Counted from the stretch's first letter, positions 22,878 through 31,951 are shown. The stretch is DNA of 37,559 nt from Terriglobia bacterium (GCA_020072925.1 JAIQGA010000059.1:1-37559); one strand, 5' to 3'. Notes: a model not told the origin generated them from the letters alone. A program made the numbers and translations.

Positions 22878-23942
22878 ATGCGCTTATCCATAATCTCCCG
22901 GCGGCGAAGGCTCGCCGCGTTTCTCCTGTGTGTGGCTGCGCTCTTTGCACTCCCGGACTGCCGGCGCAAAGGGGCGGCGAACCCGGACGTCTGGGCGGAA
23001 GTCGACGGCCAGCCCATCTCGCGCGATCAGGTGGAACGCATCTACCGCAGCCGCGTGGCGGCGGGCAACGATGCGACCAACGCGGAAGAAGCCCTGAGCT
23101 TCAAGCTGAATGTCCTCGACGAATTGATCAACAACCAGATCCTGGTCGCCCACGCCTCGCACGCGCGCGTCACCGCCTCGGAAGCCGAAGTGGACAACAA
23201 GATGAACGAGCTCCAGAGCCCTTATTCCCGGGAGGAATTTCAGAAAAAGCTCCAGGACCAGGGCGTGGCGATGGATGACTTGCGGCACCAGATACGCGAT
23301 AATATCATTATAACTAAATTAATTAATAAGGAAATCATGTCGCGCATCTCGATCAGCGACGCCGAAATCGCTGCCTACTACGACCACAACAAGGCGAGCT
23401 TCAACGTGCCCGAACCCGAATATCACCTGGCCCAGATACTGGTTACCCCCGTCGCGGACCCGGAAGTCCGCAACCTGAAGGACGACGACGCCAAGGACCC
23501 GGCGACCGCGGGGCGTAAAATCCAGGCGATCTACCAGCAGCTCAAGGCCGGCGCGGATTTCGCCGGGCTCGCGCAGCAATATTCCGAAGACCCCCGCACC
23601 GCCTCCGGCGGCGGCGACATGGGCTTCATTCCCGCCTCGAACCTGAAGACCAGCCCGCAGCTCTTGCAGATCGTCACCTCCCTCAAGGTTGGCCAGATTT
23701 CCGGAATCATCCGGACTTCCACCGGCTATCATATCGTCAAGCTGCTGGGCCAGGAAGCCGCCGGACAGCACCCGCTCACCGACGTCAAGGTCCAGAACGC
23801 CATCCGCCAGACGCTGCGCAATGAGAAGGAGCAGCTTCTTAAGGCCGCCTACATCGAAGTCCTCCGCGACCGCGCCAAAATCTCGAACTACCTCGCGGAG
23901 CAGATTGTGAGCGGCCAGGCGGCGCCCGGAACCGGAAAGTAG
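22878..23942 (+). CDS. SurA/PpiC-type peptidyl-prolyl isomerase, exported
   Basis: This is a periplasmic chaperone for outer-membrane proteins, by family. The 354-residue product has a signal peptide (RLAAFLLCVAALFALPDC). The Cys could be lipidated, but Asp just before it is atypical of a lipobox. A SurA N-terminal-like helical domain follows (VDGQPISRDQVERIYRSRVA and onwards). A parvulin rotamase domain comes next (about 178-290), with YHLAQILVTP, FAGLAQQYSEDPRTASGGGD and GYHIVKLLG. A TACAAT -10-like hexamer (22866-22871) lies so close to the ATG that a leaderless mRNA is conceivable. Codons at 23297-23338 are unusually AT-rich. Confidence 0.9.
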   Translation: MRLSIISRRRRLAAFLLCVAALFALPDCRRKGAANPDVWAEVDGQPISRDQVERIYRSRVAAGNDATNAEEALSFKLNVLDELINNQILVAHASHARVTASEAEVDNKMNELQSPYSREEFQKKLQDQGVAMDDLRHQIRDNIIITKLINKEIMSRISISDAEIAAYYDHNKASFNVPEPEYHLAQILVTPVADPEVRNLKDDDAKDPATAGRKIQAIYQQLKAGADFAGLAQQYSEDPRTASGGGDMGFIPASNLKTSPQLLQIVTSLKVGQISGIIRTSTGYHIVKLLGQEAAGQHPLTDVKVQNAIRQTLRNEKEQLLKAAYIEVLRDRAKISNYLAEQIVSGQAAPGTGK

Positions 23943-23984
23943 CCGACGGCTACTGGCGCGACAGTGCCTCTCCGCTCGCGAAGC

Positions 23985-24100
23985 AAAGATCAACACAGAG
24001 CTCTCAGAGTAGAACCTCTGAGGACGCAGAAAGAAAGGCTGGGCGCTGGGTCTGTGAACTCTCTCACGACTCTGCGATCTATGTGTTGCAGTCTTCTTCC
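23985..24100. repeat. Imperfect inverted-repeat intergenic element
   Basis: The stretch after the isomerase gene contains CTCAGAG and CTCTGAG separated by six bases (about 24003-24022), within an ACACAGAG/CTCTGAGGACGCAG-like text. It has no coding potential. It resembles CTCTGTG-type dispersed intergenic repeats I associate with Acidobacteriota and related groups, from memory only. Confidence 0.35.
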
Positions 24101-24155
24101 TACCTTTGAATCTCTTTTGCGAAACCAAAATGCTTGGGCCGACGTTGAATGGCCG

Positions 24156-24698
24156 TCACTCCAGCCGCAACAGGCGAACTCCAGTCTCGACTCCCCGGCC
24201 CTCCTCAATGTAGATCTTCTCCACGCGCCCCGCGCGGGGGGAGCGCAGTTCGTTCTGCATCTTCATCGCTTCGATCACCAGCAGTCCCTGGTCCTGCTTC
24301 ACTTCCTGGCCTTCCGCCACCAGAACCTTCACGATCTTGCCGGGCATGGGCGCGAGGATATCCTGAGGTCCTTCGGCGCCGAGAGCGGCGGCTCCCTGGC
24401 GGCGACGCCGTCGTGGGTCGCGGATTTCCACCAGGTAGTGCCGCAGGCCCACGGTGACCACAAAGGGACTTTCGAGCCCCGCCGGATCGCCCGGGCGCTT
24501 CGTGACGTGCGCTTCGAACGACCGCCCGTTCACCAGGATCGAATAGGTCCCGGGCGAGATGGCCTCCGCGAGCGCTTCGATCGTTTGCCCGTCCAGCACA
24601 AAGCGCAGCCGTCCTGCGCCGTCGCCGGAGAATGGCGCGGATTCCAGTTGGTGTTCCGAGGACTTGGAGCCAGCGCGCAATTTCAAATCGAATTTCAT
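24156..24698 (-). CDS. Biotin carboxyl carrier domain protein of acyl-CoA carboxylase
   Basis: The C-terminal half is a biotinyl domain: LAPMPGKIVKVLVAEGQEV, then the biotin-attachment motif EAMKMQNE with Lys146. The N-terminal half (about 1-95) is a beta-rich linker domain as found in acetyl/propionyl/methylcrotonyl-CoA carboxylase alpha chains. The start abuts the biotin carboxylase stop, with one base shared. In many relatives the two are fused; here they are separate but translationally coupled. It carries the carboxylated biotin between the two catalytic subunits. Confidence 0.93.
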   Translation of the reverse strand: MKFDLKLRAGSKSSEHQLESAPFSGDGAGRLRFVLDGQTIEALAEAISPGTYSILVNGRSFEAHVTKRPGDPAGLESPFVVTVGLRHYLVEIRDPRRRRRQGAAALGAEGPQDILAPMPGKIVKVLVAEGQEVKQDQGLLVIEAMKMQNELRSPRAGRVEKIYIEEGRGVETGVRLLRLE

Positions 24699-26230
24699 CA
24701 GTGGTCGTTTCTGCGGCGCCGCTGTGGCCAGGCATTCAACAGCGCTTCGCGTCCCGCGCGCTTCCAGGCGCTCGATGCGGGCGCTTCGACGGCCGGCTGG
24801 GAATTTCGCGTGCGCTCGACGTGGAGCGCTGCCGCCAGCAGCGCGATCCGTTCCTCCTCAGTCGAGGGCGGCTCTTCGATCATCAATCCCGCGGCCAGCG
24901 CGCGGTCGATGAAGCCGGTGTCAATGCGCCCGGCAATGAAGTCCGGATGTTCCAGGATGCGCCGGAAGAAGGGGACGTTCGTCTGCACGCCCAGGATTTC
25001 GTACTCGCCCAGGGCGCGCTGCATGCGCGCGATCGCTTCCTGGCGGTCCGTGGCCCAGACCGCCAGCTTGGAGAGCAGCGGATCGTATTCGAGCGGCACG
25101 CGCCAGCCCTCATACACGCCGCTGTCGCGCCGAATACCCGGGCCCGCCGGTACCTGTAACCTCGAGATCAATCCCGGCGAGGGAAAGAAATTGTTGCTCG
25201 GGTCCTCGGCGTAGATGCGGCATTCAATCGCCACGCCCCGCAGGCGCACGTCTTCCTGCTTCCACGCCAGGCGCTCGCCCGCCGCAATTCGCAACTGTTC
25301 TTTGACCAGGTCAATCCCCACCACGAGTTCGGTGACGGGATGCTCGACTTGTAGCCGCGTGTTCATCTCCAGGAAATAGAAATTGCGGTTCCGGTCGAGC
25401 AGGAATTCCACCGTCCCGGCGTTCCAGTAGCCGGCGAGTTTGCCGATGCGCACCGCGGTCTCGCCCATGCGGCGCCGCAGGTCCTCGTCCACAGCCGGCG
25501 AAGGACATTCTTCCATGACCTTCTGGTGGCGCCTTTGGAGCGAACATTCGCGCTCGCCCAGGTAAGTCAGCGTGCCGTGCTGGTCGCCGAGAATCTGGAT
25601 TTCCACGTGGCGCGGATGCTCGATGTACTTCTCCAGGTACACCGAGGGATCGTTGAAGGCGTTCTGCGCCTCGGACCGCGCGGTGCGGTAAGCCGATTCG
25701 AGTTCCGCCGGCGCCTGCACCAGCCGCAGGCCTTTGCCGCCCCCGCCCGCCGAGGCTTTTAGCATGACCGGGAATCCGATTTCGCCGGCGAGGCGAGATA
25801 CTTCGTCGAAGCTCTCGAGGTTGCGATCGGCGCCGGGCACCACGGGCAACCCGGCTTGCATCACGACGTGACGCGAGGCCGTCTTGGATCCCATCAGCTC
25901 CATGGCAGTGACCGGCGGGCCGATGAAGACCCCGCCCGACTCCTCGCAGGCGCGCGCGAACTCGGGGTTCTCCGCCAGAAACCCGTAGCCGGGATGAATC
26001 GCTTCCGCGCCGCTGCGCCGCGCCGCATCGAGCACGCGGTCGATGCGCAAGTAACTCTCGGTGGAAGGCGCGGGGCCAATCGGGTAGGCTTCGTCGGCGT
26101 AGCGCACGTGCAATGACGCGCGGTCTACCTCCGAGTAAACTGCCACCGTGCGGATGCCCATTTCCCGGCAGGCGCGCATCACGCGCACCGCGATTTCACC
26201 GCGATTGGCAATCAGGATCTTTTTGAACAA
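24698..26230 (-). CDS. accC: Biotin carboxylase subunit of acyl-CoA carboxylase
   Basis: The enzyme carboxylates biotin using ATP and bicarbonate. The 510-residue product shows KKILIANRGEIAVRVMRACR at the N-terminus, the ATP-grasp glycine loop KASAGGGGKGLRLV, ECSLQRRHQKVMEECPSPAV, FLEMNTRLQVEHPVTE and the C-terminal biotin carboxylase domain. The likely start is TTG at 26230, matching the family N-terminus. GGAGG (26236-26232) lies only one base before it, too close for normal pairing, so initiation may be inefficient or start at a nearby rare codon. The C-terminal 60 residues are an extension beyond the roughly 450 of minimal AccC. Operon partners are the carrier downstream and the carboxyltransferase beyond the inserted toxin-antitoxin pair. 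Confidence 0.94.
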   Translation of the reverse strand: MFKKILIANRGEIAVRVMRACREMGIRTVAVYSEVDRASLHVRYADEAYPIGPAPSTESYLRIDRVLDAARRSGAEAIHPGYGFLAENPEFARACEESGGVFIGPPVTAMELMGSKTASRHVVMQAGLPVVPGADRNLESFDEVSRLAGEIGFPVMLKASAGGGGKGLRLVQAPAELESAYRTARSEAQNAFNDPSVYLEKYIEHPRHVEIQILGDQHGTLTYLGERECSLQRRHQKVMEECPSPAVDEDLRRRMGETAVRIGKLAGYWNAGTVEFLLDRNRNFYFLEMNTRLQVEHPVTELVVGIDLVKEQLRIAAGERLAWKQEDVRLRGVAIECRIYAEDPSNNFFPSPGLISRLQVPAGPGIRRDSGVYEGWRVPLEYDPLLSKLAVWATDRQEAIARMQRALGEYEILGVQTNVPFFRRILEHPDFIAGRIDTGFIDRALAAGLMIEEPPSTEEERIALLAAALHVERTRNSQPAVEAPASSAWKRAGREALLNAWPQRRRRNDH

Positions 26231-26653
26231 ACCTCCGCCTTTCGACGAATGAAGACGGCCTTGGGTCTTCGATTATACCCGCTCCGGCGGCGCAAGGTCG
26301 CCGCGAAGTGGTCCCCCTCTGCAAGGTGTTGAGCGCCGAGCGGCGCTTGCCCGCGGGCGTGCACGGGCCTTTGGATTCTCGCGGGTTGCTCCGCCGGGCG
26401 GCGATTTTCCACGTCGCGAGCACGCGCCGGCCACCCTCAGGCACGAAACGCCCCCACAAGACTTGCCGATGATTCTAGGCTCTATATGGGCTACCACTGG
26501 ACTAGCGAGCGTCAAGAGACAGAATCCCTACAAGCGCCGAGATTTGCGGCCCCGAGGGACGCCAACTGACGGCTGGTTCCCTCATTCGGCCTTCGGCCTG
26601 CTCCTGTGTCAGAGTCCGGACCCTTGACTTTGGCTGTGTCGCGCCGTAGTCTT
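26231..26653. other. Intergenic region between biotin carboxylase and the DUF433 antitoxin
   Basis: It is GC-rich with several short inverted segments and no convincing ORF or RNA gene. Near its end TTGACT (26624-26629) is followed after 17 bases by a weak -10, TAGTCT (26647-26652), a possible promoter for the antitoxin. Transcription would begin near 26659, essentially at the second ATG, so a leaderless message is possible. Confidence 0.4.
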
Positions 26654-26884
26654 ATGACCATGGATTACACGAAGATCATCACCATCGAGCCTGGAAAGCG
26701 GGGCGGGAAGCCGTGCATTCGGGGCCTGCGCATCACGGTTTATGATGTTTTGGAGTATCTCGCCTCGGGGATGACCGAAGCGGAGATTCTTCAGGATTTT
26801 CCGGACCTTACGTCTGAGGACATCCGAGCGTGCCTGGCCTTTGCGGCTGATCGAGAACGCAAACTGGTTACGATCCCCTCGTGA
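26654..26884 (+). CDS. DUF433-family antitoxin-like protein
   Basis: The start is ATG 26654 or ATG 26660; neither has a Shine-Dalgarno sequence. The product of about 75 residues matches the DUF433 pattern: ITIEPGKRGGKPCIRGLRIT, then VLEYLASGMTEAEILQDFPD and LTSEDIRACLAFAADRE. This is a small winged-helix-like DNA-binding fold usually paired with a DUF5615 PIN-like protein, as here. The stop overlaps the toxin start (GTGA), so the pair is translationally coupled. It is expected to neutralise the toxin and autoregulate the promoter. Confidence 0.85.
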   Translation: MTMDYTKIITIEPGKRGGKPCIRGLRITVYDVLEYLASGMTEAEILQDFPDLTSEDIRACLAFAADRERKLVTIPS

Positions 26885-27348
26885 AACTGCTCTTCGATTC
26901 GAACCTCTCCCACCGGCTCGTACGTATGCTTGCGCCGCTATATCCAGACTCCGCGCATGTTCGGGACTGTAACCTCGCGCGCGCAGGGGACGAGGTGATT
27001 TGGGATTTCGCGCGAGAAAATGGCTTCGCCATCGTCTCCAAGGACTCAGACTTCCATCAGCGGAGTTTGCTTTTCGGTTTCCCGCCTAAAGTCATTTGGG
27101 TGCGGATGGGCAACTGCTCAACCGCCGAAATTGGCGAGTCCCTCCGCAAACGCCGCCCCGAAATCACTGAGTTCCTTGCAGACGACTCTCATGCATTCCT
27201 GATTCTTTCATGCGGAATATTCCCGTGCTTTTTGGGCGGGTTGGTGTCGCGCTTGGTTTCGAGCATGCGCAGTGCGGCAATCAGGCGAGGGCGGGTATCG
27301 TGGGGCTGGATGACGTCGTCCACCCAGCCGCGTTCGGCGGCGATATAG
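26881..27348 (+). CDS. DUF5615 PIN-like toxin with antisense-derived C-terminal extension
   Basis: A GTG start overlaps the antitoxin stop by four bases. Residues 1-110 match the DUF5615 PIN-like family: [20 protein letters not shown], then [22 protein letters not shown] with acidic residues placed as in PIN nucleases, then [17 protein letters not shown]. Family members usually end at about 110-120 residues, near SHAFLIL. Here the frame runs on about 45 residues, all antisense to the 3' end of the convergent carboxyltransferase gene (27189-27348). The natural stop seems lost at the junction. The nuclease role is by family; activity of this extended form is uncertain. Confidence 0.8.
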   Translation: MKLLFDSNLSHRLVRMLAPLYPDSAHVRDCNLARAGDEVIWDFARENGFAIVSKDSDFHQRSLLFGFPPKVIWVRMGNCSTAEIGESLRKRRPEITEFLADDSHAFLILSCGIFPCFLGGLVSRLVSSMRSAAIRRGRVSWGWMTSSTQPRSAAI

Positions 27349-28757
27349 GGGTTGGCGAAGCGCTCGCGAAATTCCTGGACTTTCTGAGTCCGCATAATCT
27401 CGGGCTCGGCGGCCTTCTGGAGATCGCGCCGGTAGACGATATTGACGGCGCCTTCCGGCCCCATGACGGCGATCTCCGCCGTGGGGTAGGCGAAGTTCAG
27501 ATCCGTGCGGATGTGTTTGGAGGACATCACACAATAGGCGCCGCCGTAGGCCTTGCGGGTGATGACCGTAACTTTCGGGACGGTGGCTTCCGCGAAGGCA
27601 AACAGCAGCTTGGCGCCATGGCGAATGATGCCGCCATACTCCTGCTGGGTGCCGGGAAGGAAACCGGGGACGTCCTCGAAGGTGATGAGGGGAATGTTGA
27701 AGGCGTCGCAGAAGCGCACGAACCGCGCGCCCTTCACGGAGGCGTTGATATCCAGGCAGCCGGCCAGCACGGCGGGCTGATTGGCGACGATGCCGATGCT
27801 CCGTCCCCCCAGCCGCGCGAAGCCCACGACGAGATTCTTGGCGAAATGCTCGTGAACTTCCAGGAAATAGCCGTCGTCCACCACGCGGCGGATGATTTCC
27901 TTGATGTCGTAGGGCTTGTCCGGCTCGAGCGGCACGAGCGAATCGAGCGCTTCGTCGCGGCGGTCGGCCGGGTCGTGGGGCTCCGCGCGGGGCGGGTCTT
28001 CCTGGTTGTTCTGGGGCAGGAAGGAGAGCAGTGCGCGCACCAGCGCCAGGCAGTCCGGATCGTCCTGGGCTACAAAGTGGGCAACACCGCTGGTGGCGTT
28101 GTGGGTCATGGGGCCGCCTAGGTCCTCCTTGGTGACATCCTCGTGCATGACCGTCTTGATGACGTCCGGGCCGGTGACGAACATGTAGCTGGAATTCCTG
28201 ACCATGAGCGTGAAGTCGGTGATGGCGGGGGAATAGACCGCGCCGCCCGCGCAGGGCCCCATGATGGCCGAAATCTGCGGGATCACGCCGGAGGCGAGGG
28301 TGTTGCGCAGGAAGATATCGGCATAGCCGGCCAGCGAAGCGACGCCCTCCTGGATGCGCGCGCCCCCGGAATCGTTCAGGCCCACGACCGGCGCGCCTGC
28401 CTTCATGGCTAGGTCCATGATCTTACAAATCTTGCCGGCATTGGCCTCGCTAAGCGAGCCGCCAAAGACCGTGAAGTCCTGGGCAAAAGCGTAGGCCAGG
28501 CGGCTGTTGATGCGCCCGTAGCCCGTCACCACGCCATCGCCGGGGATGCGCTGCTCCGCCATGCCAAAGTCCTGGCAGCGGTGCTCGACCAGCTTGTCCA
28601 GTTCTTCGAACGTTCCCTCGTCGAAGAGCAGGTCGAGGCGCTCGCGCGCGGAGAGCTTGCCCTCGGCGTGCTGGCGGGTGCGACGCTCCTCCCCGCCGCC
28701 GGCTTCCGCCGCTTCATGCCGCCGCCGTAGCTCCGCCAGCTTTTCCTGAAAAGTCAT
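27189..28757 (-). CDS. Acyl-CoA carboxylase carboxyltransferase subunit (PccB-like)
   Basis: It transfers CO2 from carboxybiotin to an acyl-CoA such as propionyl-CoA. The ATG at 28757 gives [20 protein letters not shown], the usual start; a TTG two codons upstream is possible. The product is 522 residues with two crotonase-type halves: [75 protein letters not shown] and [20 protein letters not shown]. The C-terminus PPKKHGNIP is canonical but followed by seven extra residues (HERIRNA), coded where the toxin-antitoxin pair begins its convergent overlap. The substrate (propionyl- versus methylmalonyl-related) is inferred from PccB resemblance. Confidence 0.93.
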   Translation of the reverse strand: MTFQEKLAELRRRHEAAEAGGGEERRTRQHAEGKLSARERLDLLFDEGTFEELDKLVEHRCQDFGMAEQRIPGDGVVTGYGRINSRLAYAFAQDFTVFGGSLSEANAGKICKIMDLAMKAGAPVVGLNDSGGARIQEGVASLAGYADIFLRNTLASGVIPQISAIMGPCAGGAVYSPAITDFTLMVRNSSYMFVTGPDVIKTVMHEDVTKEDLGGPMTHNATSGVAHFVAQDDPDCLALVRALLSFLPQNNQEDPPRAEPHDPADRRDEALDSLVPLEPDKPYDIKEIIRRVVDDGYFLEVHEHFAKNLVVGFARLGGRSIGIVANQPAVLAGCLDINASVKGARFVRFCDAFNIPLITFEDVPGFLPGTQQEYGGIIRHGAKLLFAFAEATVPKVTVITRKAYGGAYCVMSSKHIRTDLNFAYPTAEIAVMGPEGAVNIVYRRDLQKAAEPEIMRTQKVQEFRERFANPYIAAERGWVDDVIQPHDTRPRLIAALRMLETKRDTNPPKKHGNIPHERIRNA

Positions 28758-28799
28758 AAGCAATCAGGCGATCGAGTTGCCCGGCCCTCGAGCGAGGGG

Positions 28800-29255
28800 T
28801 CAGGGTTCTTCTAGGGCTTCGCCGGAAGGGTCCAGCGCCGAGGACCGGGACTCCGCCAGGGGCACGCCGCACCAGCCCTCGCAGGCGATAATGGAGTTCG
28901 TGGGCCGCCGCGGATCGTACTTGATGCTGGCGACCTGCCCCAGCAACTGGGGCGCTGCGGCGGCGACCGCGGGCAGCGCCGTGATATCCTGCGCCACCTC
29001 GTACGTTACACCGGCCACTTCGTACGCGTACACCAGCAGGCGCGCCGCCGGCTTTCCGGGCTCGGAGTCGACCATGTCGAGAATGTGAGCGGCGCTGATC
29101 CGTCCGCGGCGGTTCAAATCCTGGCGCCGCAGGCGCTCGATTTCCTTGGGATCTTTGTGCCGCCCGCGTTCCAGGAGAGCCCACGCGCCGGCTCCCACCA
29201 GCGCGAGCGCGCCGCCAATCGTCAAGAACACTGCCAGACGTGCCGAGGGAATCAC
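28800..29255 (-). CDS. Small membrane-anchored protein of unknown function
   Basis: GTG 29255 overlaps the transaldolase stop (GTGA), so translation is coupled. The 151-residue product has one N-terminal membrane helix ([22 protein letters not shown]). A basic stretch and a beta-rich soluble domain follow, with [20 protein letters not shown] and [20 protein letters not shown]. That pattern recalls DUF3592-type proteins, where a VxYDPxxP motif is typical, but I cannot assign it firmly. The carboxyltransferase gene starts 42 bases downstream. Confidence 0.7.
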   Translation of the reverse strand: MIPSARLAVFLTIGGALALVGAGAWALLERGRHKDPKEIERLRRQDLNRRGRISAAHILDMVDSEPGKPAARLLVYAYEVAGVTYEVAQDITALPAVAAAAPQLLGQVASIKYDPRRPTNSIIACEGWCGVPLAESRSSALDPSGEALEEP

Positions 29256-29899
29256 CGCACTTGTGCCTTTTCCCAGTCCTTCAGGAACTGTTCCTGCCCT
29301 TTGTCCGTCAGGGGATGCTTGATGAGCATTTCAAATACTTTGTAGGGCATCGTGGCCACATCCGCGCCCGCCTTCGCGGCATCCACGACGTGCAGCGGGT
29401 GCCGCAGGGAAGCCGCCAGCACCTGCGTCTTGAACGCGTAATTGCGGTAGATGGTCACAATCTCGCGAATCAAGTCCATGCCGACGTGCGCGATGTCGTC
29501 CAGGCGTCCCAGAAAGGGGCTCACGTAAGTGGCGCCGGTTTTGGCCACGAGCAGCGCCTGCGCGGGCGAGAAGCACAGTGTCACGTTCACCTTGATGCCA
29601 TCGCCCACCAGGCACTTTGCCGCCTTCAACCCTGCCGTGGTCGTGGGAACTTTCACTACCACCCAGCGATGCAACTTGGCCAGCTCGCGGCCCTGGCGGC
29701 ACATGCCTTCCGTGTCGGTGCAGGTCACTTCGGCGCTCACCGGGCCCTGCACGACCTCGCAGATCTCCACGACGCGTTTCTCGAAGTCGGCCTTTTCCTT
29801 GGCGATCAGCGAGGGATTCGTGGTCACGCCGTCGAGGACCCCCAGGCTCGCCGCCTCCCGGATTTCGTCCAAATTCGCAGTGTCCAAGAAGAACTTCAC
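29252..29899 (-). CDS. tal: Transaldolase, small (TalC/FSA-like) subfamily
   Basis: It catalyses dihydroxyacetone transfer in the pentose phosphate pathway. The 215 residues start at GTG 29899 behind GAGGTG. Signature segments are [30 protein letters not shown], and VVVKVPTT with the Schiff-base Lys83. Glu57 (SAEVTCTD) occupies the site where fructose-6-phosphate aldolases have Gln, favouring true transaldolase activity. An extended -10 promoter lies 45-53 bases upstream. It leads the tal-orf-carboxyltransferase operon. Confidence 0.94.
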   Translation of the reverse strand: MKFFLDTANLDEIREAASLGVLDGVTTNPSLIAKEKADFEKRVVEICEVVQGPVSAEVTCTDTEGMCRQGRELAKLHRWVVVKVPTTTAGLKAAKCLVGDGIKVNVTLCFSPAQALLVAKTGATYVSPFLGRLDDIAHVGMDLIREIVTIYRNYAFKTQVLAASLRHPLHVVDAAKAGADVATMPYKVFEMLIKHPLTDKGQEQFLKDWEKAQVR

Positions 29900-29943
29900 C
29901 TTGCACCTCAGTTAAAGAAGTCGGCCCCAAAAACCCGATGCGG

Positions 29944-29952
29944 ATTATATCA
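29944..29952 (-). promoter_or_regulatory. Extended -10 promoter of the tal operon
   Basis: On the minus strand TGATATAAT is a perfect -10 hexamer with the TGN extension. No good -35 lies 17 bases upstream. The predicted start near 29937 gives a leader of about 38 bases before the tal GTG. Confidence 0.65.
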
Positions 29953-30060
29953 TCCCATGCGGCTTGGGACGATGGGTCCCGCTGACTCATAACTCTTTCG
30001 CATTCCCGTAGCGCAGGCTGCGCTCGCTGATGTATCCTGTTGGCCGGTGACCGTCTCACG

Positions 30061-30384
30061 ATGACAGACACTGAAGAGCTGCTTCATGCGATTGTTCGGC
30101 GGATCGTCGAGACCGCCCGGCCCGAGAAGATTGTTCTCTTCGGAAGTCGAGCGCGAGGGGACGCGCGTGAAAACAGCGATTATGATTTCCTCGTGATTAA
30201 GGATTCGGACGAGCCACCACATCGGCGCGAAGTTCCGCTCTACCTTGCCCTGGCGGACGTACACCTGCCCATCGCGGTAGTGGTGTATACCCCTGAGGAG
30301 GTTAACGATTGGCGCGAGGTTCCACAAGCCTTCGTCACCACCGCACTTCGCGAGGGAAGAGTCGTTTATGAAAGACCGCGCTGA
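30061..30384 (+). CDS. MNT-type nucleotidyltransferase antitoxin
   Basis: The ATG at 30061 gives 107 residues. The minimal nucleotidyltransferase motif is present: LFGSRARGD (26-34) and SDYDFLVI (39-46). In MNT/HEPN systems this enzyme adds AMP to the HEPN partner and silences it. The position where relatives usually carry a third Asp (a VDVVV-type strand) reads PIAVVVYTPEEV, so the third metal ligand may be missing. The stop lies inside the HEPN gene, whose ATG (30368) overlaps by 17 bases. Confidence 0.85.
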   Translation: MTDTEELLHAIVRRIVETARPEKIVLFGSRARGDARENSDYDFLVIKDSDEPPHRREVPLYLALADVHLPIAVVVYTPEEVNDWREVPQAFVTTALREGRVVYERPR

Positions 30385-30772
30385 CTTGGTGCGAGGCTTG
30401 CTGCGGAAGGCGGCGAGCGACAGGTTAAGCATGGAAGCCACGCTCAAGGTCGGGGCGTTTGACGGAGCTTGTTTCCACGCTCAGCAGGCGGCCGAGAAAT
30501 ACCTCAAGGCGTTTCTTACCTATCATGCCGCTTCGTTCCCTTTCACCCATAATCTCGCGGAGTAGACCGAGCTTTGCGCGGCAGTTGATGCGGAATTCCG
30601 CTTGCTGAAGTCGCGCGCTGCTCCGCTCACCACCTACGCCGTAAGGCTCCGCTATGACGACTTGCTGTGGCCCAGCCGGGAGGAAACCGATGAAGCGCGT
30701 TCCGTGGTGTCGGAGGTGGAACGGATGGTCCTAAGCCGGCTGCCCAGGGAAATCACCGAAACGATCAGCTAG
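30368..30772 (+). pseudogene. HEPN-domain toxin gene interrupted by an amber stop
   Basis: The frame encodes a typical HEPN protein: DLVRGLLRKAASDRLSMEAT, then FDGACFHAQQAAEKYLKAFL and FPFTHNLAE. It hits TAG at 30563-30565 and resumes in the same frame with TELCAAVDAEFRLLKSRAAP, then LRYDDLLWPSREETDEA, to a final stop at 30770-30772. The full length of about 134 residues is normal for the family. The stop replaces a residue that is usually Leu (HNLAEL), consistent with a single TTG to TAG change. Only the first 65 residues would be made unless amber is read through. Upstream MNT is intact apart from a possible lost ligand. Confidence 0.85.
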
Positions 30773-30793
30773 GGCAGATCCTCTCTGCAATTC

Positions 30794-31951
30794 TCACTGT
30801 GTTTCTACCTGCGCCTCCTGCGACGGCGCGCTCTCGTTGCCGGAGAGGTCGACGGCCGTCACCTGGTAAGCGTAAGCGCGTCCGGGCTGGACCGTAGCGT
30901 CGCGAAGCAAAGGCGTGCGCAAGAGTTCCTTCGTGATTTTGGTCGGGGGGCCCTGGCCCTCGTGACGGTAGGCGTAGTAGCCAGCGAGGTCGGGTTCGGT
31001 GTTGGCGGTCCAGAGCAATTCGACTGCGCCGGGAGAATACACCGCGGTCAAACCCGTGGGTGCCGCGGGGGGAAAGATATCACGCGCTGTGACCTCCGCA
31101 ACCTCTGAATCACCGCTATCTCCCTCGACGCCCTGCGCGCGCAGCATCGCCCGGACCCGATAATAATACGTGCGCCCAATTTCGATATTACTGTCGAGGA
31201 AGGGAGGCTCGGAAGTTTCCGTCAGGAAGGAATAGGACTCGGGTTTCCCGGTGGTGCTCCGGTAGATCCGGTAGCCCGCGAGCGCGTCCAGCGGCTTTCC
31301 ACTGAGGGTCTGGACAGGACGCGTCCAGCGCAGTTCGATGGCCTTCTCGGCCGTCACGGCGACCAGATTCATCACGGGGCGCGGAACATCCAACAGCGGA
31401 AGAGAAATCTTGTTCGAGGGATCGCTCTCCAGCGGGCGACGCCGGAAGCCGCGCGTGAGGGTGCGAACTTCCAGCGTCAAGATGGATCCCTGTTGCTCGG
31501 CAAATTCCTTTTCAGAAAGCGCCGCCGAATAGACGAGGCGCTCCCCGCGAAGGTGCGCCTGCCACTGGCTGGGGCCCAGATCGATCCAAAGTGAGAGCAC
31601 GAGCGCCGGCGGAGCGGTCGTCCCCGGCTGCATTGCACCGCGGAAGAATTCGACTTCAAGCGGCTCGGTCAGGCGCCTCCCGTCGGTAGCGAGTTGCGGA
31701 AGGGTGAAGCGGAATTCCAGGGTGTGGCCGACCTGCTCCACACTCAGATCCTTCACGGCCTCGGGCCTCTCGACACGCGGCGGCTGTGGGGGGCCTTGCG
31801 TGCCACAGCCCGCCAGAAGCACGAGTGAAAGCGCCACCACGGCAAAGTGCCGCGCCGGGCGCACGCAGGAGCACCGTGAAAAAAAGAAAGAAAGCGGGGG
31901 CGGAGTCGAGCCGGCGTCAGCGGTTTGGCGCTCGCGAGGAGGGCGGCTCAC
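30794..31951 (-). CDS. Fibronectin type III repeat lipoprotein
   Basis: The ATG overlaps the hslU stop (ATGA), implying coupled translation. The 385-residue product has a long n-region, a hydrophobic stretch and the lipobox LLAGC (Cys49). A Pro-rich segment, a beta-rich domain and two Fn3-like modules follow, with [15 protein letters not shown] to TYYYRVRAM (about 210-285) and [20 protein letters not shown] to YAYQVTAVD (about 297-375). It probably sits on the periplasmic or outer surface and binds protein or carbohydrate. The link to HslVU is positional only. Confidence 0.85.
   Translation of the reverse strand: MSRPPRERQTADAGSTPPPLSFFFSRCSCVRPARHFAVVALSLVLLAGCGTQGPPQPPRVERPEAVKDLSVEQVGHTLEFRFTLPQLATDGRRLTEPLEVEFFRGAMQPGTTAPPALVLSLWIDLGPSQWQAHLRGERLVYSAALSEKEFAEQQGSILTLEVRTLTRGFRRRPLESDPSNKISLPLLDVPRPVMNLVAVTAEKAIELRWTRPVQTLSGKPLDALAGYRIYRSTTGKPESYSFLTETSEPPFLDSNIEIGRTYYYRVRAMLRAQGVEGDSGDSEVAEVTARDIFPPAAPTGLTAVYSPGAVELLWTANTEPDLAGYYAYRHEGQGPPTKITKELLRTPLLRDATVQPGRAYAYQVTAVDLSGNESAPSQEAQVETQ

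Noticed and set aside
27210-28121. 303-codon plus-strand frame within the carboxyltransferase gene
   Set aside because: It is antisense to a clear catalytic subunit and shows no family motif.
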